A DNA stretch of 64,000 nucleotides from Pasteurellaceae bacterium Macca. Its GTDB lineage: Bacteria > Pseudomonadota > Gammaproteobacteria > Enterobacterales > Pasteurellaceae. This document shows, one piece after another, positions 27,105 to 37,612 of this stretch. The stretch's first letter is position 1, and the number at the start of each line of letters is the position of its first letter. The notes under the pieces are model-generated. The model did no database searches. It was not told where the DNA came from and worked only from the letters and a program-made list of their open reading frames with translations. The DNA lies in contig LVZB01000030.1 in assembly GCA_023101485.1 (NCBI GenBank), positions 1 through 64,000 of the forward strand, read 5' to 3'. The translations under genes were made by a program, and so were the position numbers.

Positions 27105-28424
27105 GTGTTATCAACCTTGGCGTTTTTTTTCTTAATCTGTTTATTAGTATTTGTTCATGAATATGGGCATTTCTGGGCGGCACGGCGATGTGGTGTTCAT
27201 GTACTGCGTTTTTCCATTGGATTTGGCAAAGTGCTATGGCGTAAGAAAGATAAACAAGGCACCGAATTCGCCTTTTCATTGATTCCCCTCGGGGGCTATG
27301 TGCAGATGCACAACGGCGAAGCAGAGCATCAACTCCCAGCAGAAACATCGTTGATGAGTAAAACGGTTTGGCAGCGCACTTTTATTGTGCTTGCCGGCCC
27401 TGTGGCGAATTTGCTGTTTGCGATTTTGGCGTATTGGGTGGTCTTTGTTTATGGCATGCCAACGCTAAAACCGGTGGTTGGCGAAGTTCTTCCTCAAAGT
27501 ATCGCCGCACAAGCGAATATTCAGCCAGAGTTTGAAATTAAGCGTGTTGATGGGCGAGAAGTCTTCGATTGGGAAGATACGACCTTAGCCTTAGTTGGTA
27601 AAACGGGGGCGCAAGCGGTCGTTATTGAAGGACATTTTGTTCCTAGCGATTTTCCACAATCTTACACCCTCGATTTAAGGGCATGGAAAGTGGAGGGTGC
27701 AAAGGAAAATCCCCTGACAACGTTGGGCATTAAGCCGAAAAGTGGTCAGATTGAACCATTTATTGCGCGTGTAGTCGAAAATTCCGTTGCCTACCGAGCA
27801 GGGCTAAAAACAGGGGATGAAATCCTCAGTGTAAATCAGCAACCCTTTGATTGGGCAAGGTTAATTGAACAAGTACAAGCGGGCAAAAAAATTGCAATGC
27901 TTGTCAAAAGCGAAGGGCAGGAACGCCTTGTTGAGCTGATTCCTGAAAAATCGCATAAAGACGATCGTTATCTTATTGGTATTTCCCCACGTTATCAGCC
28001 TTTGGGGCAGATATATCGTACAGAATTAAAGTATGATATTCTTACGGCTTTTGAAAAGAGCTTGCAAAAAGTAGGCTCGCTTATTGAAACCATTTTACAA
28101 TTTATCGGCAAATTATTAAGTGGCTCGCTTTCTCTCTCAAATATGGGCGGACCTATCTCAATGGCGAAGGGCGCAGGAGCAAGTGCAGAAATTGGTTTAG
28201 TCTATTACCTCGGCTTTATGGCGTTGATCAGTGTGAATTTAGGGGTGATGAATCTCTTTCCATTGTTGCCATTAGATGGGGGGCAACTGGTGCTGTTAAG
28301 CCTTGAAGGTGTGCGAGGCAAACCATTATCTGAAAAAATTCAGCAACGTTTTCAACAAATTGGTGTCGCTTTAGTGTTGAGCTTAATGGTCTTTGCCTTA
28401 TTGAACGATTTAATTCATTTCTAG
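27105..28424 (+). CDS. rseP: site-2 protease RseP
   Basis: RseP cleaves the anti-sigma factor RseA inside the membrane and removes signal-peptide remnants. 439 residues, GTG start. Zinc ligands: HEYGHF at residues 18-23 in the first helix and LPLDGGQL near 388. Two PDZ domains lie between, around residues 115-200 and 210-290. The neighbours cdsA and bamA are the usual ones, which ties this protease to envelope stress control. Confidence 0.96.
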   Translation: MLSTLAFFFLICLLVFVHEYGHFWAARRCGVHVLRFSIGFGKVLWRKKDKQGTEFAFSLIPLGGYVQMHNGEAEHQLPAETSLMSKTVWQRTFIVLAGPVANLLFAILAYWVVFVYGMPTLKPVVGEVLPQSIAAQANIQPEFEIKRVDGREVFDWEDTTLALVGKTGAQAVVIEGHFVPSDFPQSYTLDLRAWKVEGAKENPLTTLGIKPKSGQIEPFIARVVENSVAYRAGLKTGDEILSVNQQPFDWARLIEQVQAGKKIAMLVKSEGQERLVELIPEKSHKDDRYLIGISPRYQPLGQIYRTELKYDILTAFEKSLQKVGSLIETILQFIGKLLSGSLSLSNMGGPISMAKGAGASAEIGLVYYLGFMALISVNLGVMNLFPLLPLDGGQLVLLSLEGVRGKPLSEKIQQRFQQIGVALVLSLMVFALLNDLIHF

Positions 28425-28465
28425 TTTCGACTGGAATCTCTTTTTACTCTAATAGGATCATTTCG

Positions 28466-30892
28466 ATGAAAAAACTATTACTTTCTAGCCTTTTACTCGC
28501 CAATGGTGTGGCAGTTGCTGCCCCATTTGTGGTGAAAGATATTCGTGTTGACGGCGTTCAGTCGGCAACGAGTGCAAGCATTATTGCAAATTTACCGGTC
28601 AAAGTTGGACAAACGGCGACGGATAATGATGTCGCGAATGTAGTGCGTCAATTATTTGTGCAAAACCGTTTTGAAGATGTCCGTGCAAGCCGTGAAGGTA
28701 ATACTTTAGTGATTAAAGTTGTACAATTTCCTCTTTTAAACACGGTTGAAATTAAAGGGAATAAAGCAATCCCAAAAGAACCTCTTGAGCAAAATTTAAA
28801 AGCAAATTTAATTAGTAAAGGTGAAATTTATAACGCTACAAAATTAGAGGCTTTTAAAGAAGGATTATTAGAACATTATCGTAGTATAGGGCGTTACAAT
28901 GCAAAAATTGATTTGATTACGACCAAAACGACAAATGGAACAATAAATGTAACATTGGATATTACCGAAGGAGATGTCTCCTATGTGAAGCATATTAATT
29001 TTGAAGGTAATCAAGCATTTAGTAGTAAAGAATTAATTAAGCAACTTGAAATTCAGCCAGATGTAAGTTGGTGGAATATTTTTCAAAGTAGTAAATTTGA
29101 ACAACAACCGTATCAACGAGATCAACAAATTTTACGTGATTTTTATCTCAATCATGGTTATGCAAAATTTATGCTTGAGAATACACATGCACAATTTAGT
29201 GAAGATAAAAAAGATGTTGATATTACCTTTAAAATACATGAAGGTGAAACTTATAATATTAGTGAAATCCGAATTGTTGGAAATACTGCTGATCAAGCAA
29301 ATGAGCTGAATAAGCTCTTAAAAGATTTCAAGCCAGGACAGTTATTTCGTAAAGATGATCTAACTAGCATTGAAGAAGGTATTAAAGATGTTTTAGGTAA
29401 TAATGGTTTTGCGCTTGCTAAAGTTGAGTTACATCCAATCTTTGATGATGCTAATAAAACAGTAAAAGTGACTTTCGTTGTAGAAGCGGGTTCACGCGTT
29501 TATGTGCGTAAGATTCGTTTTGAGGGAAATGATGTTACTGCCGATTCAACTCTCCGTCGTGAAATGCGTCAGCAAGAAGGGGCATGGTTCTCATCAAGTT
29601 TAGCAAATTTAGGTAAAGCACGTTTAGAACGTACAGGTTTTTACGATAGCGTAGAAATGACATTCCCTGCCGTACCAAATAGTAATGACCAAGTTGATGT
29701 GGTATATAAAATTAAAGAGCGTAATACAGGTAGTATCAATTTTGGTATTGGTTATGGCACAGAGGGTGGGTTTAGTTATCAAGCTGGGATTAAGCAAGAC
29801 AATTTCTTAGGAACAGGATCGACTATTAGCTTAAATGGTTCCCGAAATGATTATGGAACAACAATTAATCTTGGTTATACCGAACCGTATTTCACAAAAG
29901 ATGGTGTTAGTCTTGGTGGAAACGTTTTTTATGAAGATTATGATAATTCCAAAAATAATAGTACAGCAAGTTATAAACGTCGTACTTATGGTTTAAATGG
30001 AAATCTTGGTTTTCCAGTCGATGAAAATAACTCTTATTATTTAGGCTTAGGTTATACCCACGATGTTATTAAGAATGCTCAACGGGAATATAATCGTGAG
30101 TTATATGTGAAGTCAATGAACTATAAAATCGACGAAAGTTTAGATACTTATCCAAGAATTAAGTCGGATGATTTTGATTTCTCTTTCGGATGGAATTATA
30201 ACACCTTAAATAGAGGCTTTTTACCAACTAAAGGTACGATTGCTAATATTGGTGGTAAAGTCACTATTCCAGGATCTGATAATAAGTACTATAAATTAAG
30301 TGCCGATTTTAAAAATTATTTCCCGCTTAATCGTGAGCAACGTTGGGTTATCGCGACTAAAGCAAGCGTTGCTTATGCTGATGGTTTTGGTGGTAAAAAA
30401 CTACCGTTCTATCAAACTTATTCAGCGGGTGGGATTGGTTCATTAAGAGGATTTGCATATGGTGCTGTTGGTCCAAAAGCAATTTATCGTAATAGCCAAA
30501 ATGGTACATTTACTGCACTGAGTAATGATGTTGTTGGTGGTAATGCAATTGCTAGTGCAAGCCTTGAATTAATTATGCCAACACCATTTATCAGTGATAA
30601 ATATCAAAATAATGTCAGAACGTTATTATTTGTAGATGCCGCGAGTGTTTGGAATACAAAATGGAAAGAAAATGCCGTTATCGGTTTAAATAATAATAGA
30701 GAGCCAGTGACTTTCAAAGATCTGGGTCTTGAGAACTTTAAAGATTATAAGAAAATCAGAGCATCAGCGGGGATTGGTTTCCAATGGAATTCACCAATTG
30801 GTCCATTGGTATTCTCTTATGCGAAACCAATTAAAAAATATGCAAATGATGAAATTGAGCAATTCCAATTCAGTATTGGTAGCTCATTCTAA
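28466..30892 (+). CDS. bamA: outer membrane protein assembly factor BamA
   Basis: The central subunit of the beta-barrel assembly machine, 808 residues. A signal peptide ([19 protein letters not shown]) is followed by five POTRA repeats (residues about 22-420) and a 16-strand barrel with the lid motif [12 protein letters not shown] (VRGF/Y region) and a C-terminal phenylalanine (FQFSIGSSF), the outer-membrane targeting signal. From about 28,690 on, the DNA is markedly AT-richer than in rseP or lpxD, continuing into skp; this may reflect selection on a surface protein or exchange between strains. Confidence 0.97.
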   Translation: MKKLLLSSLLLANGVAVAAPFVVKDIRVDGVQSATSASIIANLPVKVGQTATDNDVANVVRQLFVQNRFEDVRASREGNTLVIKVVQFPLLNTVEIKGNKAIPKEPLEQNLKANLISKGEIYNATKLEAFKEGLLEHYRSIGRYNAKIDLITTKTTNGTINVTLDITEGDVSYVKHINFEGNQAFSSKELIKQLEIQPDVSWWNIFQSSKFEQQPYQRDQQILRDFYLNHGYAKFMLENTHAQFSEDKKDVDITFKIHEGETYNISEIRIVGNTADQANELNKLLKDFKPGQLFRKDDLTSIEEGIKDVLGNNGFALAKVELHPIFDDANKTVKVTFVVEAGSRVYVRKIRFEGNDVTADSTLRREMRQQEGAWFSSSLANLGKARLERTGFYDSVEMTFPAVPNSNDQVDVVYKIKERNTGSINFGIGYGTEGGFSYQAGIKQDNFLGTGSTISLNGSRNDYGTTINLGYTEPYFTKDGVSLGGNVFYEDYDNSKNNSTASYKRRTYGLNGNLGFPVDENNSYYLGLGYTHDVIKNAQREYNRELYVKSMNYKIDESLDTYPRIKSDDFDFSFGWNYNTLNRGFLPTKGTIANIGGKVTIPGSDNKYYKLSADFKNYFPLNREQRWVIATKASVAYADGFGGKKLPFYQTYSAGGIGSLRGFAYGAVGPKAIYRNSQNGTFTALSNDVVGGNAIASASLELIMPTPFISDKYQNNVRTLLFVDAASVWNTKWKENAVIGLNNNREPVTFKDLGLENFKDYKKIRASAGIGFQWNSPIGPLVFSYAKPIKKYANDEIEQFQFSIGSSF

Positions 30893-30964
30893 ATTTTAAC
30901 AAGCGGTCGGTTTTATAATTAATTTTGTAAAACTGCCAATTTATTCATTAATAAGGAACACAAA

Positions 30965-31762
30965 ATGAAAAATTTATTTAAAATTGCAACACTTTCTGCC
31001 GCATTTGCTACTGCTGGATTTGCAACAGCGGCGGATAACTTAGGATTTGCAGATGCAAATTTCTTATTACAAAATCACCCAGTTGTGATTGATGCGAGTC
31101 ATAAATTTGAGAAATTTATGAAAGAAAGCCAAGCAAAATTTGCAGCAGAAGATAAAGCATTAACTAAAGAGAATGAAGCACTTGTTGCTGAACGTAATAA
31201 GTTAGAAAGTGATGCTAAAAAATTAGGTGAAGAGCAGAAAAAAGTTGAAGCATCAATGAAAAATAAAATTGCTGCGTTAGAAAAAGAAGCACCGCGTTTA
31301 CGTAGTGGTGATATTAAAAAACGTCAAGATGCAATTAATGCTGAAGCAAAGGCTTTCCAAAATAAAGTGACGGCAATTCAAAAACGTGAAGAAGCCTTCA
31401 AGAAAAAAGCAGATGCTTTCCAGAAAAAAGCTACGGCGTTCCAAAATAAAATTAATCAAGAACAGCAAGCAGCAGGTGGTGTCGATCCTGCAACGCTACA
31501 AAAACAAGCGATTGAAGAGGTCAATGCAGCAATTAAAGAAATTGCTAAAGCGAAAGGTTACACTTTAGTATTACAGCCAGGTATTGCACTTTATGCTGAA
31601 GATGAAAGTAAGGATATTACTAATGCAGTGTTAGATGCACTGAAAGCGAAGCATCCTGAAATTAAAATCGAGCCAGCAAAAAGCGAGAAAACAGCCGATA
31701 CCAAAGAGGCTGAAAAGCCAGCAGAAAAAGCAGCTGATGTAGCTCAACCAGCGGCGAAATAA
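30965..31762 (+). CDS. skp: periplasmic chaperone Skp/OmpH, long form
   Basis: Skp holds unfolded outer-membrane proteins on their way to BamA. Signal peptide to about residue 22 ([11 protein letters not shown]), then the helical tentacles and a C-terminal beta part ([22 protein letters not shown]). At 265 residues it is about 100 longer than E. coli Skp (161). The extra length comes from five tandem heptads at residues 130-164 ([35 protein letters not shown]) and from a Lys/Glu/Ala tail after about 235. It lies between bamA and lpxD as usual; its stop overlaps the lpxD start by one base. Confidence 0.93.
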   Translation: MKNLFKIATLSAAFATAGFATAADNLGFADANFLLQNHPVVIDASHKFEKFMKESQAKFAAEDKALTKENEALVAERNKLESDAKKLGEEQKKVEASMKNKIAALEKEAPRLRSGDIKKRQDAINAEAKAFQNKVTAIQKREEAFKKKADAFQKKATAFQNKINQEQQAAGGVDPATLQKQAIEEVNAAIKEIAKAKGYTLVLQPGIALYAEDESKDITNAVLDALKAKHPEIKIEPAKSEKTADTKEAEKPAEKAADVAQPAAK

Positions 31763-32799
31763 TGATGAGAACATTCCGTTTAATTGACTTGGCGGAACAG
31801 ATCGGCGGTACTCTACGGGGTAACGCCGATTTGGCTATTTCCAGTATTGCCCCTTTAGATAAAGCAACCTCCGAGCAAATTACCTTTATTTCAAATGCAA
31901 AATTTCGAGATAAATTAAGCCAAAGCCAAGCAGGGGCGATTATTGTTAATGCAGAAGATATGCCGTTTTGTCATGCGCAACAGAATATTATTGTGGTTGC
32001 CAATCCTTATCTTGCCTATGCGTTATTAGCACAATATATGGATAGTACGCCTAAGGCTGCACACAATATTCATCCAAGTGCCGTTATCGCCGAGGATGTA
32101 AAACTTGGCAATAATGTTTCTATCGGTGCGAATGCCGTGATTGAAAGTGGTGTGGAACTTGGTGATAACGTCGTGATTGGTGCCGGTTGCTTTATTGGCA
32201 AAAATAGCACCCTAGGCGCTGGTACTCAGCTTTGGGCAAATGTTTCTGTTTATCACAACGTCAAGATCGGTAGCCATTGTTTAATTCAATCTTCCGCTGT
32301 CATTGGCAGTGATGGCTTTGGTTATGCGAATGACAAAGGTCAATGGATTAAAATTCCCCAAACGGGCGGTGTAATTATTGGTGATCGGGTAGAAATTGGT
32401 GCCTGTACTTGTATTGACCGTGGTGCGCTTGATCCGACAGTTATCGAAGATAATGTCATCATTGATAATCTCTGCCAAATTGCCCATAACGTTCATATTG
32501 GCTTTGGCACAGCCATTGCCGGTGGTGTGATTATGGCAGGTAGCCTAAAAGTCGGGCGTTTCTGTCAAATTGGTGGGGCAAGTGTAATTAATGGGCATAT
32601 GGAAATTTGCGATGGTGCGATTATCACAGGAATGGGTATGGTGATGCGTCCGATTACGGAAAAAGGGATCTACTCATCGGGTATTCCATTACAAAAAAAT
32701 AAGGCGTGGCGTAAAACGGCAGCCTTAGTGATGAATATTGATGATATGAACAAACGCCTCAAAGCATTAGAAAAAAATCGCGAAAATACAACAACTTAA
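31762..32799 (+). CDS. lpxD: UDP-3-O-acylglucosamine N-acyltransferase
   Basis: LpxD adds the second acyl chain in lipid A synthesis. 345 residues: an N-terminal uridine-binding domain (to about 100), then left-handed beta-helix hexapeptide repeats ([20 protein letters not shown] in part), with the catalytic His in [10 protein letters not shown], and a C-terminal helix ([23 protein letters not shown]). The ATG at 31762 overlaps the skp stop; an ATG three bases on is equally possible. Confidence 0.96.
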   Translation: MMRTFRLIDLAEQIGGTLRGNADLAISSIAPLDKATSEQITFISNAKFRDKLSQSQAGAIIVNAEDMPFCHAQQNIIVVANPYLAYALLAQYMDSTPKAAHNIHPSAVIAEDVKLGNNVSIGANAVIESGVELGDNVVIGAGCFIGKNSTLGAGTQLWANVSVYHNVKIGSHCLIQSSAVIGSDGFGYANDKGQWIKIPQTGGVIIGDRVEIGACTCIDRGALDPTVIEDNVIIDNLCQIAHNVHIGFGTAIAGGVIMAGSLKVGRFCQIGGASVINGHMEICDGAIITGMGMVMRPITEKGIYSSGIPLQKNKAWRKTAALVMNIDDMNKRLKALEKNRENTTT

Positions 32800-32824
32800 T
32801 ATATTTATTTTTAAGAGGTCTAAC

Positions 32825-33289
32825 GTGGTAGAAGTAAACAGTGAAAACAGAACACCAAGAATTATTGAAGTGGATGAGATCATGGAGATGCTCCCCCATC
32901 GCTATCCATTTTTACTGGTGGATCGTGTCGTGGATTTTGAAGAAGGGCAGTGGCTAAAAGCGGTAAAAAATGTGACTGCAAATGAGCCTTGTTTTACAGG
33001 GCATTTCCCAAGTAAACCGATTTTCCCGGGGGTGTTGATTCTTGAAGCAATGGCGCAAGCTACAGGCGTGTTGGCAATTAAAAGTTATGGCAAGTTAAAA
33101 GAGAATGAACTTTACTATTTTGCTGCTATTGATAATGCTCGCTTTAAACGCCCTGTTGTGCCTGGGGATCAAATGTCTATCGAGGTGACATTCATTAAAG
33201 AACGTCGTGGTGTGACTCGATTTACGGGTAAAGCCTATGTGAATGGCAATGTCGTGTGTGAAGCCGACTTAATGTGTGCACGGAAATAA
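32825..33289 (+). CDS. fabZ: 3-hydroxyacyl-ACP dehydratase FabZ
   Basis: FabZ dehydrates 3-hydroxyacyl-ACP in fatty acid elongation and competes with lipid A synthesis for 3-hydroxymyristoyl-ACP. A hot-dog fold protein of 154 residues, with catalytic His in FTGHFPSKP and Glu in [14 protein letters not shown] start behind AAGAGGTCTAAC. It sits between lpxD and lpxA as in other gamma-proteobacteria. Confidence 0.96.
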   Translation: MVEVNSENRTPRIIEVDEIMEMLPHRYPFLLVDRVVDFEEGQWLKAVKNVTANEPCFTGHFPSKPIFPGVLILEAMAQATGVLAIKSYGKLKENELYYFAAIDNARFKRPVVPGDQMSIEVTFIKERRGVTRFTGKAYVNGNVVCEADLMCARK

Positions 33290-33306
33290 CCCAAAAGGGG
33301 AAAATT

Positions 33307-34101
33307 ATGCAACTTATTGATTCTTCTGCAAAAATCAGCCCCCTTGCGGTGGTTGAAGAGGGTGCTCAAATTGGCGCGAATGTCGAGATCGGGCCTTTCT
33401 GTGTGATTGGCAAGGATGTAAAAATTGGCGCAGGAACGAAAATCCACTCCAATGTGGTCATTCAAGGTGTGACGGAAATTGGCGAAGATAACCAAATTTT
33501 CCAATTTGCAAGCATCGGTGAAATTAACCAAGACCTCAAATATCAAGGCGAGCCAACAAAAACCATCATCGGTCACCGTAACCGTATCCGCGAAAGTGTG
33601 ACTATTCATCGTGGCACAGTCCAAGGTGGGGGCATAACGCAAGTTGGCGATGATAATCTCTTTATGATTAATTGCCATATCGCTCACGATTGTCGGATTG
33701 GTAACCGCTGTATTATCGCCAATAACGGCACATTAGCAGGACATGTGACCCTTGATGATTTTGTGATTGTTGGGGGAATGTCGGCGATTCATCAATTTGT
33801 CGTTATCGGTTCCCACGTGATGTTAGGGGGCGGTTCAATGGTCAGCCAAGATGTGCCACCTTATGTGATGGCACAAGGCAATCACGCTCGCCCTTTTGGC
33901 GTGAATTTAGAAGGGTTAAAACGCCGTGGCTTTGAAAAAGCAACGATGCATGCCATTCGCAATGTTTATAAACTCATCTATCGTAGTGGTAAAACCTTAG
34001 AGGAAGCGATGCCTGAAATTGAACAATATGCCAAAAGTGAAGCAGCAGTCAGCTTATTTTTGGCATTCTTCAAACGCTCAACGCGAGGAATTATTCGCTA
34101 A
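33307..34101 (+). CDS. lpxA: UDP-N-acetylglucosamine acyltransferase LpxA
   Basis: First step of lipid A synthesis. 264 residues (E. coli 262) of hexapeptide-repeat beta helix with the catalytic His in [12 protein letters not shown] and the C-terminal helical domain ([21 protein letters not shown]). The ATG at 33307 follows AAAGGGGAAAAT; an upstream in-frame start inside fabZ is rejected. A terminator follows, so lpxB is not co-transcribed; in H. influenzae and E. coli lpxB comes next. Confidence 0.96.
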   Translation: MQLIDSSAKISPLAVVEEGAQIGANVEIGPFCVIGKDVKIGAGTKIHSNVVIQGVTEIGEDNQIFQFASIGEINQDLKYQGEPTKTIIGHRNRIRESVTIHRGTVQGGGITQVGDDNLFMINCHIAHDCRIGNRCIIANNGTLAGHVTLDDFVIVGGMSAIHQFVVIGSHVMLGGGSMVSQDVPPYVMAQGNHARPFGVNLEGLKRRGFEKATMHAIRNVYKLIYRSGKTLEEAMPEIEQYAKSEAAVSLFLAFFKRSTRGIIR

Positions 34102-34111
34102 GTATGGACTA

Positions 34112-34160
34112 GGGGTCGATTTTGGCAAAATGTTTGCAAAATTTGACCCCTTGTTTTTTT
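34112..34160 (+). terminator. terminator after lpxA
   Basis: GGGGTC...TTTTGGCAAA and TTTGCAAAATTTGACCCC form a long imperfect stem (34112-34150), followed by TTGTTTTTTT. Confidence 0.65.
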
Positions 34161-34186
34161 ACATGAATATGAAAAAAGGAAAGGCA

Positions 34187-34828
34187 ATGTTATCTAGATT
34201 GATGATTACACTCTTTGCGCTTTTTCCAGTTATGTTGATAGCCCATCCTCATTCTTTTTTGGATATGAAGAATCAAGTGCAATTTGAAGGCGATACACTA
34301 ACTGGATTTAAGATGAGCTGGCAACTTGATGAGATTTCTTCTGCTGAATTGATTTATGAATTGCGTAGTAGTAATAATAAGGCTGCTGCTTTAGCTAAAT
34401 TGACTAAAGAACTTGATCAATCCACGGTGCAAAATCACTATTTTAGTGAACTTTATAACCAACGTGATGAAGCGATTAAATTTCAAGCTCAACCAAGTCA
34501 ATCTTCGATTGAAATTAAAGATAATCGCATTATTTACCACTTCACTTTGAAACTTGCTCATCCTCAAGCTGTCACGGGGCAATCTTTTCGGCTATTTACC
34601 TTTGAACCAAGCTACTATTTGTATATGAGCTATGCCAGTGCTGAGGATGTTACCCAAACGCCTCAACCGCTTTGTAGCGTAAAAATGGAAGAGGCGAAGA
34701 TCAATCAATCGCTAAAACTTTATGCCTCTAAATTAGATAAAAGTGAAAAGCCTGATCTCCCAAGTGGTTCACTCTCCCTTGGCGCACAGTTTGCACAAAA
34801 GGTCAATATTCTATGTCTAGCGCATTAA
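34187..34828 (+). CDS. DUF1007 periplasmic protein, partner of NicO exporter
   Basis: A 213-residue secreted protein: signal peptide MLSRLMITLFALFPVMLIA, after which the mature chain would begin HPHSFLDM, a His-rich N-terminus that can bind metal. DUF1007 proteins are usually encoded next to nickel/cobalt exporters. The ATG at 34187 follows AAAGGAAAGGCA; an in-frame upstream extension overlaps lpxA and has no signal peptide at its start. It overlaps the next gene by 16 bases. Confidence 0.82.
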   Translation: MLSRLMITLFALFPVMLIAHPHSFLDMKNQVQFEGDTLTGFKMSWQLDEISSAELIYELRSSNNKAAALAKLTKELDQSTVQNHYFSELYNQRDEAIKFQAQPSQSSIEIKDNRIIYHFTLKLAHPQAVTGQSFRLFTFEPSYYLYMSYASAEDVTQTPQPLCSVKMEEAKINQSLKLYASKLDKSEKPDLPSGSLSLGAQFAQKVNILCLAH

Positions 34829-35790
34829 AACGTACATTAAGTCTATTGCTATTTATTGGGGTTGCTTGGGGCATTTATCAGGCATATCCCTATCTGCTTT
34901 TTCAAGTTGGGGAGTGGCAACGCCATTTTAATTTAGTCTTAACCGCTTCTTTAAAAGCCTTGCAGGGGCATCAACAGCAAGCTGGATTCACGCTGATTGC
35001 GGTGAGTTTTCTCTATGGCGTTTTCCACGCCGTTGGCCCGGGGCATGGCAAATTTGTATTAAGTAGCTATTTATCCTTAGAACGAACGCATTTCCCCAAA
35101 GCAATGAAACTCACGTTAACCTCCGCTTTAGTGCAAGGTTTAGTTGCTGTGGCGTTGGTGTCAGTGATTGTGGCGATCTTCACTCTTTCCCGTAGTTATT
35201 TTAATTTGACATTAAAATGGGTGGAGCGGGGCAGTTTTCTTTGTATGATTCTTTTCGGGCTATATTGGTGTTACCAAGCGAGACCGAAAAAAATCGCTAA
35301 TGGGTTTAAAATTCGGGGGATTCAATCTTCCTCCTCTTTGACGACATTCCGCCCCGTATCGCCTTCTCATACACATTCACCAAATTGTGGCTGTGGGCAT
35401 AAACATCTCCCGAATAAAGCTGAAATTACGCAAGCAGAGGATTGGAAATCTCAATGGATGGTGATTTTGAGTATTGGACTCCGCCCTTGTTCTGGGGCAA
35501 TTCTCGTGCTGTTTTTAGCTTATACCTTAGATCTCTACCTTTGGGGCGTTTTCTCCGCCCTTGCAATGGCGGTGGGGACAGGGCTGACTTTAAGTCTTTT
35601 TGCTTGCCTGGTGCTGTTTGCCCGTGAGAGAGCGCTAAAGGTTGGGAAATGGTATTTTTCCACACAAACTCGCCACCAATTACAACGTGGAGTGAAATGT
35701 GCTGTGGGGTTAGCCTTGATCGTATTTGGGTTGCTTCTACTGCATAGCAGTCTTCTTGAAACCAGCCAAAGCTTATTATTTAAGCGGTAA
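34813..35790 (+). CDS. NicO-family nickel/cobalt efflux transporter (RcnA-like)
   Basis: A 325-residue inner-membrane protein with about seven helices. Motifs: HAVGPGHGKFVLSSY near residue 72 and LSIGLRPCSGAILVLFL near 215, both family signatures, and between them a cytoplasmic His/Cys loop (HTHSPNCGCGHKHLP) suited to metal binding. The pair with DUF1007 is typical for proteobacteria. Direction of transport (efflux) follows the family; nickel import cannot be excluded, since Pasteurellaceae with urease need nickel. Confidence 0.85.
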   Translation: MSSALKRTLSLLLFIGVAWGIYQAYPYLLFQVGEWQRHFNLVLTASLKALQGHQQQAGFTLIAVSFLYGVFHAVGPGHGKFVLSSYLSLERTHFPKAMKLTLTSALVQGLVAVALVSVIVAIFTLSRSYFNLTLKWVERGSFLCMILFGLYWCYQARPKKIANGFKIRGIQSSSSLTTFRPVSPSHTHSPNCGCGHKHLPNKAEITQAEDWKSQWMVILSIGLRPCSGAILVLFLAYTLDLYLWGVFSALAMAVGTGLTLSLFACLVLFARERALKVGKWYFSTQTRHQLQRGVKCAVGLALIVFGLLLLHSSLLETSQSLLFKR

Positions 35791-35849
35791 CAAGCGGTCG
35801 TTTTTTTATCACTTTTTGCTTTAACTGTTTTTTGCCTGCAAAACACCAA

Positions 35850-35861
35850 GCAAACGTTTGC
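35850..35861. promoter_or_regulatory. PurR-type operator upstream of agcS
   Basis: GCAAACGTTTGC is the exact core of the PurR box (ACGCAAACGTTTGCGT). It lies about 110 bases before the symporter start, in a stretch with an uptake signal (35790-35799) and T-rich promoter-like DNA. Confidence 0.75.
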
Positions 35862-35969
35862 GCAAATTACTTTTTTTTATCAAAAGCATAAAAAAATCTT
35901 CAAAAACGTTAAAAAATCATTAAAATGCCCCCTTTCCTTGCCATATCAATATAAAGTTTGAGGTTTATA

Positions 35970-37421
35970 ATGGACAGTATAGTTGCTCTTTTTGAAAAAA
36001 TGCTCACTTGGGTCGTGGAAACGGTTGACGGTCCATTGTGGGATATTACGGTCATTACCCTCCTTGGTGTGGGGCTGTTTTTTACGATTACCACAGGCTT
36101 AATCCAACTTCGCTTATTACCAAGAAGTATGCGGGAAATGTGGGGCGGTCGCAGTAGCGAAGGCGATTCCCTTACCCCTTTCCAAGCCTTTGCAACGGGG
36201 CTTGCAAGCCGTGTTGGTGTCGGTAACATTGGTGGTGTGGCAACCGCGATTGCCTTAGGTGGCCCGGGGGCTGTCTTTTGGATGTGGATAACCGCTTTAA
36301 TTGGGATGAGTAGTGCTTTTGCTGAATCAAGCCTTGCCCAAGCCTTTAAAGTGCGTGATCCAGACGGTATGTTCCGTGGTGGCCCTGCTTATTATATTAC
36401 CAAAGGCTTAAAAGCGCCGTGGTTAGCGATTGCCTTTGCCGTTACCTTGATCTTTACTTTTGGTTTTGCCTTCAATGCAGTGCAAGCGAACTCCATTGTG
36501 GAAGCAACCCGTAATGCTTGGGAATGGGATGCCAATTATGTCGGTATTGGCTTGGTGGTCTTAACGGCGGCAATCATTTTCGGGGGAATCAAACGTGTCG
36601 CACAGGTTTCTTCTAAAGTCGTGCCAACCATGGCGTTATTCTATTTGATTATGGCGGTGATTATTCTCGGTATGAATATTGAGAAAGTGCCTGCTGTATT
36701 AAGCAACATCGTCCACAGTGCCTTTGATTTCTCCGCAATGGCAGGCGGTATGTTTGGGGCGATTTTCTCCAAAGCAATGTTAATGGGAATCAAACGGGGC
36801 TTATTCTCCAATGAAGCGGGTATGGGTTCTGCACCAAACTCGGCAGCGACTTCCGATGCCAAGCACCCTGCCACACAAGGTTTAATCCAAATGTTGGGTG
36901 TATTTGTGGATACTATTGTGGTTTGTACCTGTACTGCGGTCATTATTTTAATGTCAAATGATTATGGTAGCGAAACCTTACGAGGCGTTTCCCTGACACA
37001 AAAAGCTTTAGAGTTCCATGTGGGGGAATTTGGTGTCCATTTCTTAGCCTTTATCTTATTGCTCTTTTGCTACACTTCTATTATTGGTAACTATGCCTAT
37101 GCGGAAACCAATATCCGTTATATTCGTAACAAACCGGGTTTTGTGCTAGCTTTCCGCTTAGTGGTACTGTTCTTTGTGTATTTCGGGGCGGTGCGGGACG
37201 GCGGTATCGTCTGGGCGTTTGCGGATACAGTGATGGCATCCATGGCAATGATTAACTTAGTGGCGATTGTGCTTCTTGCGCCGATTGTTTGGGTGATCTT
37301 AAAAGATTACCAAAAACAGGTGAAAGCGGGGGTAGAGCAGCCAACGTTCAATATTGATGAACACCCAGAGTTAATTCGCCGTGGTGTTGATCCGTTAATT
37401 TGGAAAGCGCCAAAGGCTTAA
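35970..37421 (+). CDS. Na+:alanine/glycine symporter, AgcS (AlsT) family
   Basis: A 483-residue transporter with about ten membrane helices. Family signatures: TGLASRVGVGNIGGVATAI near residue 80 and the SNEAGMGSAPNSAATS region near 285. It imports alanine or glycine with sodium or protons. The start at 35970 follows TTGAGGTTTA; an ATG 12 bases upstream is less likely. The PurR box upstream suggests use of glycine for purine synthesis. It ends at a strong terminator. Confidence 0.93.
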   Translation: MDSIVALFEKMLTWVVETVDGPLWDITVITLLGVGLFFTITTGLIQLRLLPRSMREMWGGRSSEGDSLTPFQAFATGLASRVGVGNIGGVATAIALGGPGAVFWMWITALIGMSSAFAESSLAQAFKVRDPDGMFRGGPAYYITKGLKAPWLAIAFAVTLIFTFGFAFNAVQANSIVEATRNAWEWDANYVGIGLVVLTAAIIFGGIKRVAQVSSKVVPTMALFYLIMAVIILGMNIEKVPAVLSNIVHSAFDFSAMAGGMFGAIFSKAMLMGIKRGLFSNEAGMGSAPNSAATSDAKHPATQGLIQMLGVFVDTIVVCTCTAVIILMSNDYGSETLRGVSLTQKALEFHVGEFGVHFLAFILLLFCYTSIIGNYAYAETNIRYIRNKPGFVLAFRLVVLFFVYFGAVRDGGIVWAFADTVMASMAMINLVAIVLLAPIVWVILKDYQKQVKAGVEQPTFNIDEHPELIRRGVDPLIWKAPKA

Positions 37422-37439
37422 TTTAGTTTAATTCTCAGT

Positions 37440-37467
37440 AAGGCGGAACAGGTTTCCGCCTTTTTTG
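37440..37467 (+). terminator. terminator after the AgcS-type symporter
   Basis: AAGGCGGAA, loop CAGGT, TTCCGCCTT, then TTTTG. An uptake signal follows at 37473-37482. Confidence 0.85.
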
Positions 37468-37612
37468 TTTTAACAAGCGGTCGAATTTTATGAATTTTTT
37501 GCAAAATGGTTGATTTACATCGCTTTCCTTTTCTTTTCTTAGCAAGATCGGGTACAATTCGCCGATTATTTTTCCCCTATGACTTTTAACAAAAAGGACA
37601 ATTTTTGCCCTT

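Noticed and set aside
35426-35849. Open frames on the - strand opposite the nicO gene
   Set aside because: Shadows of a well-supported membrane protein gene; no ribosome sites.
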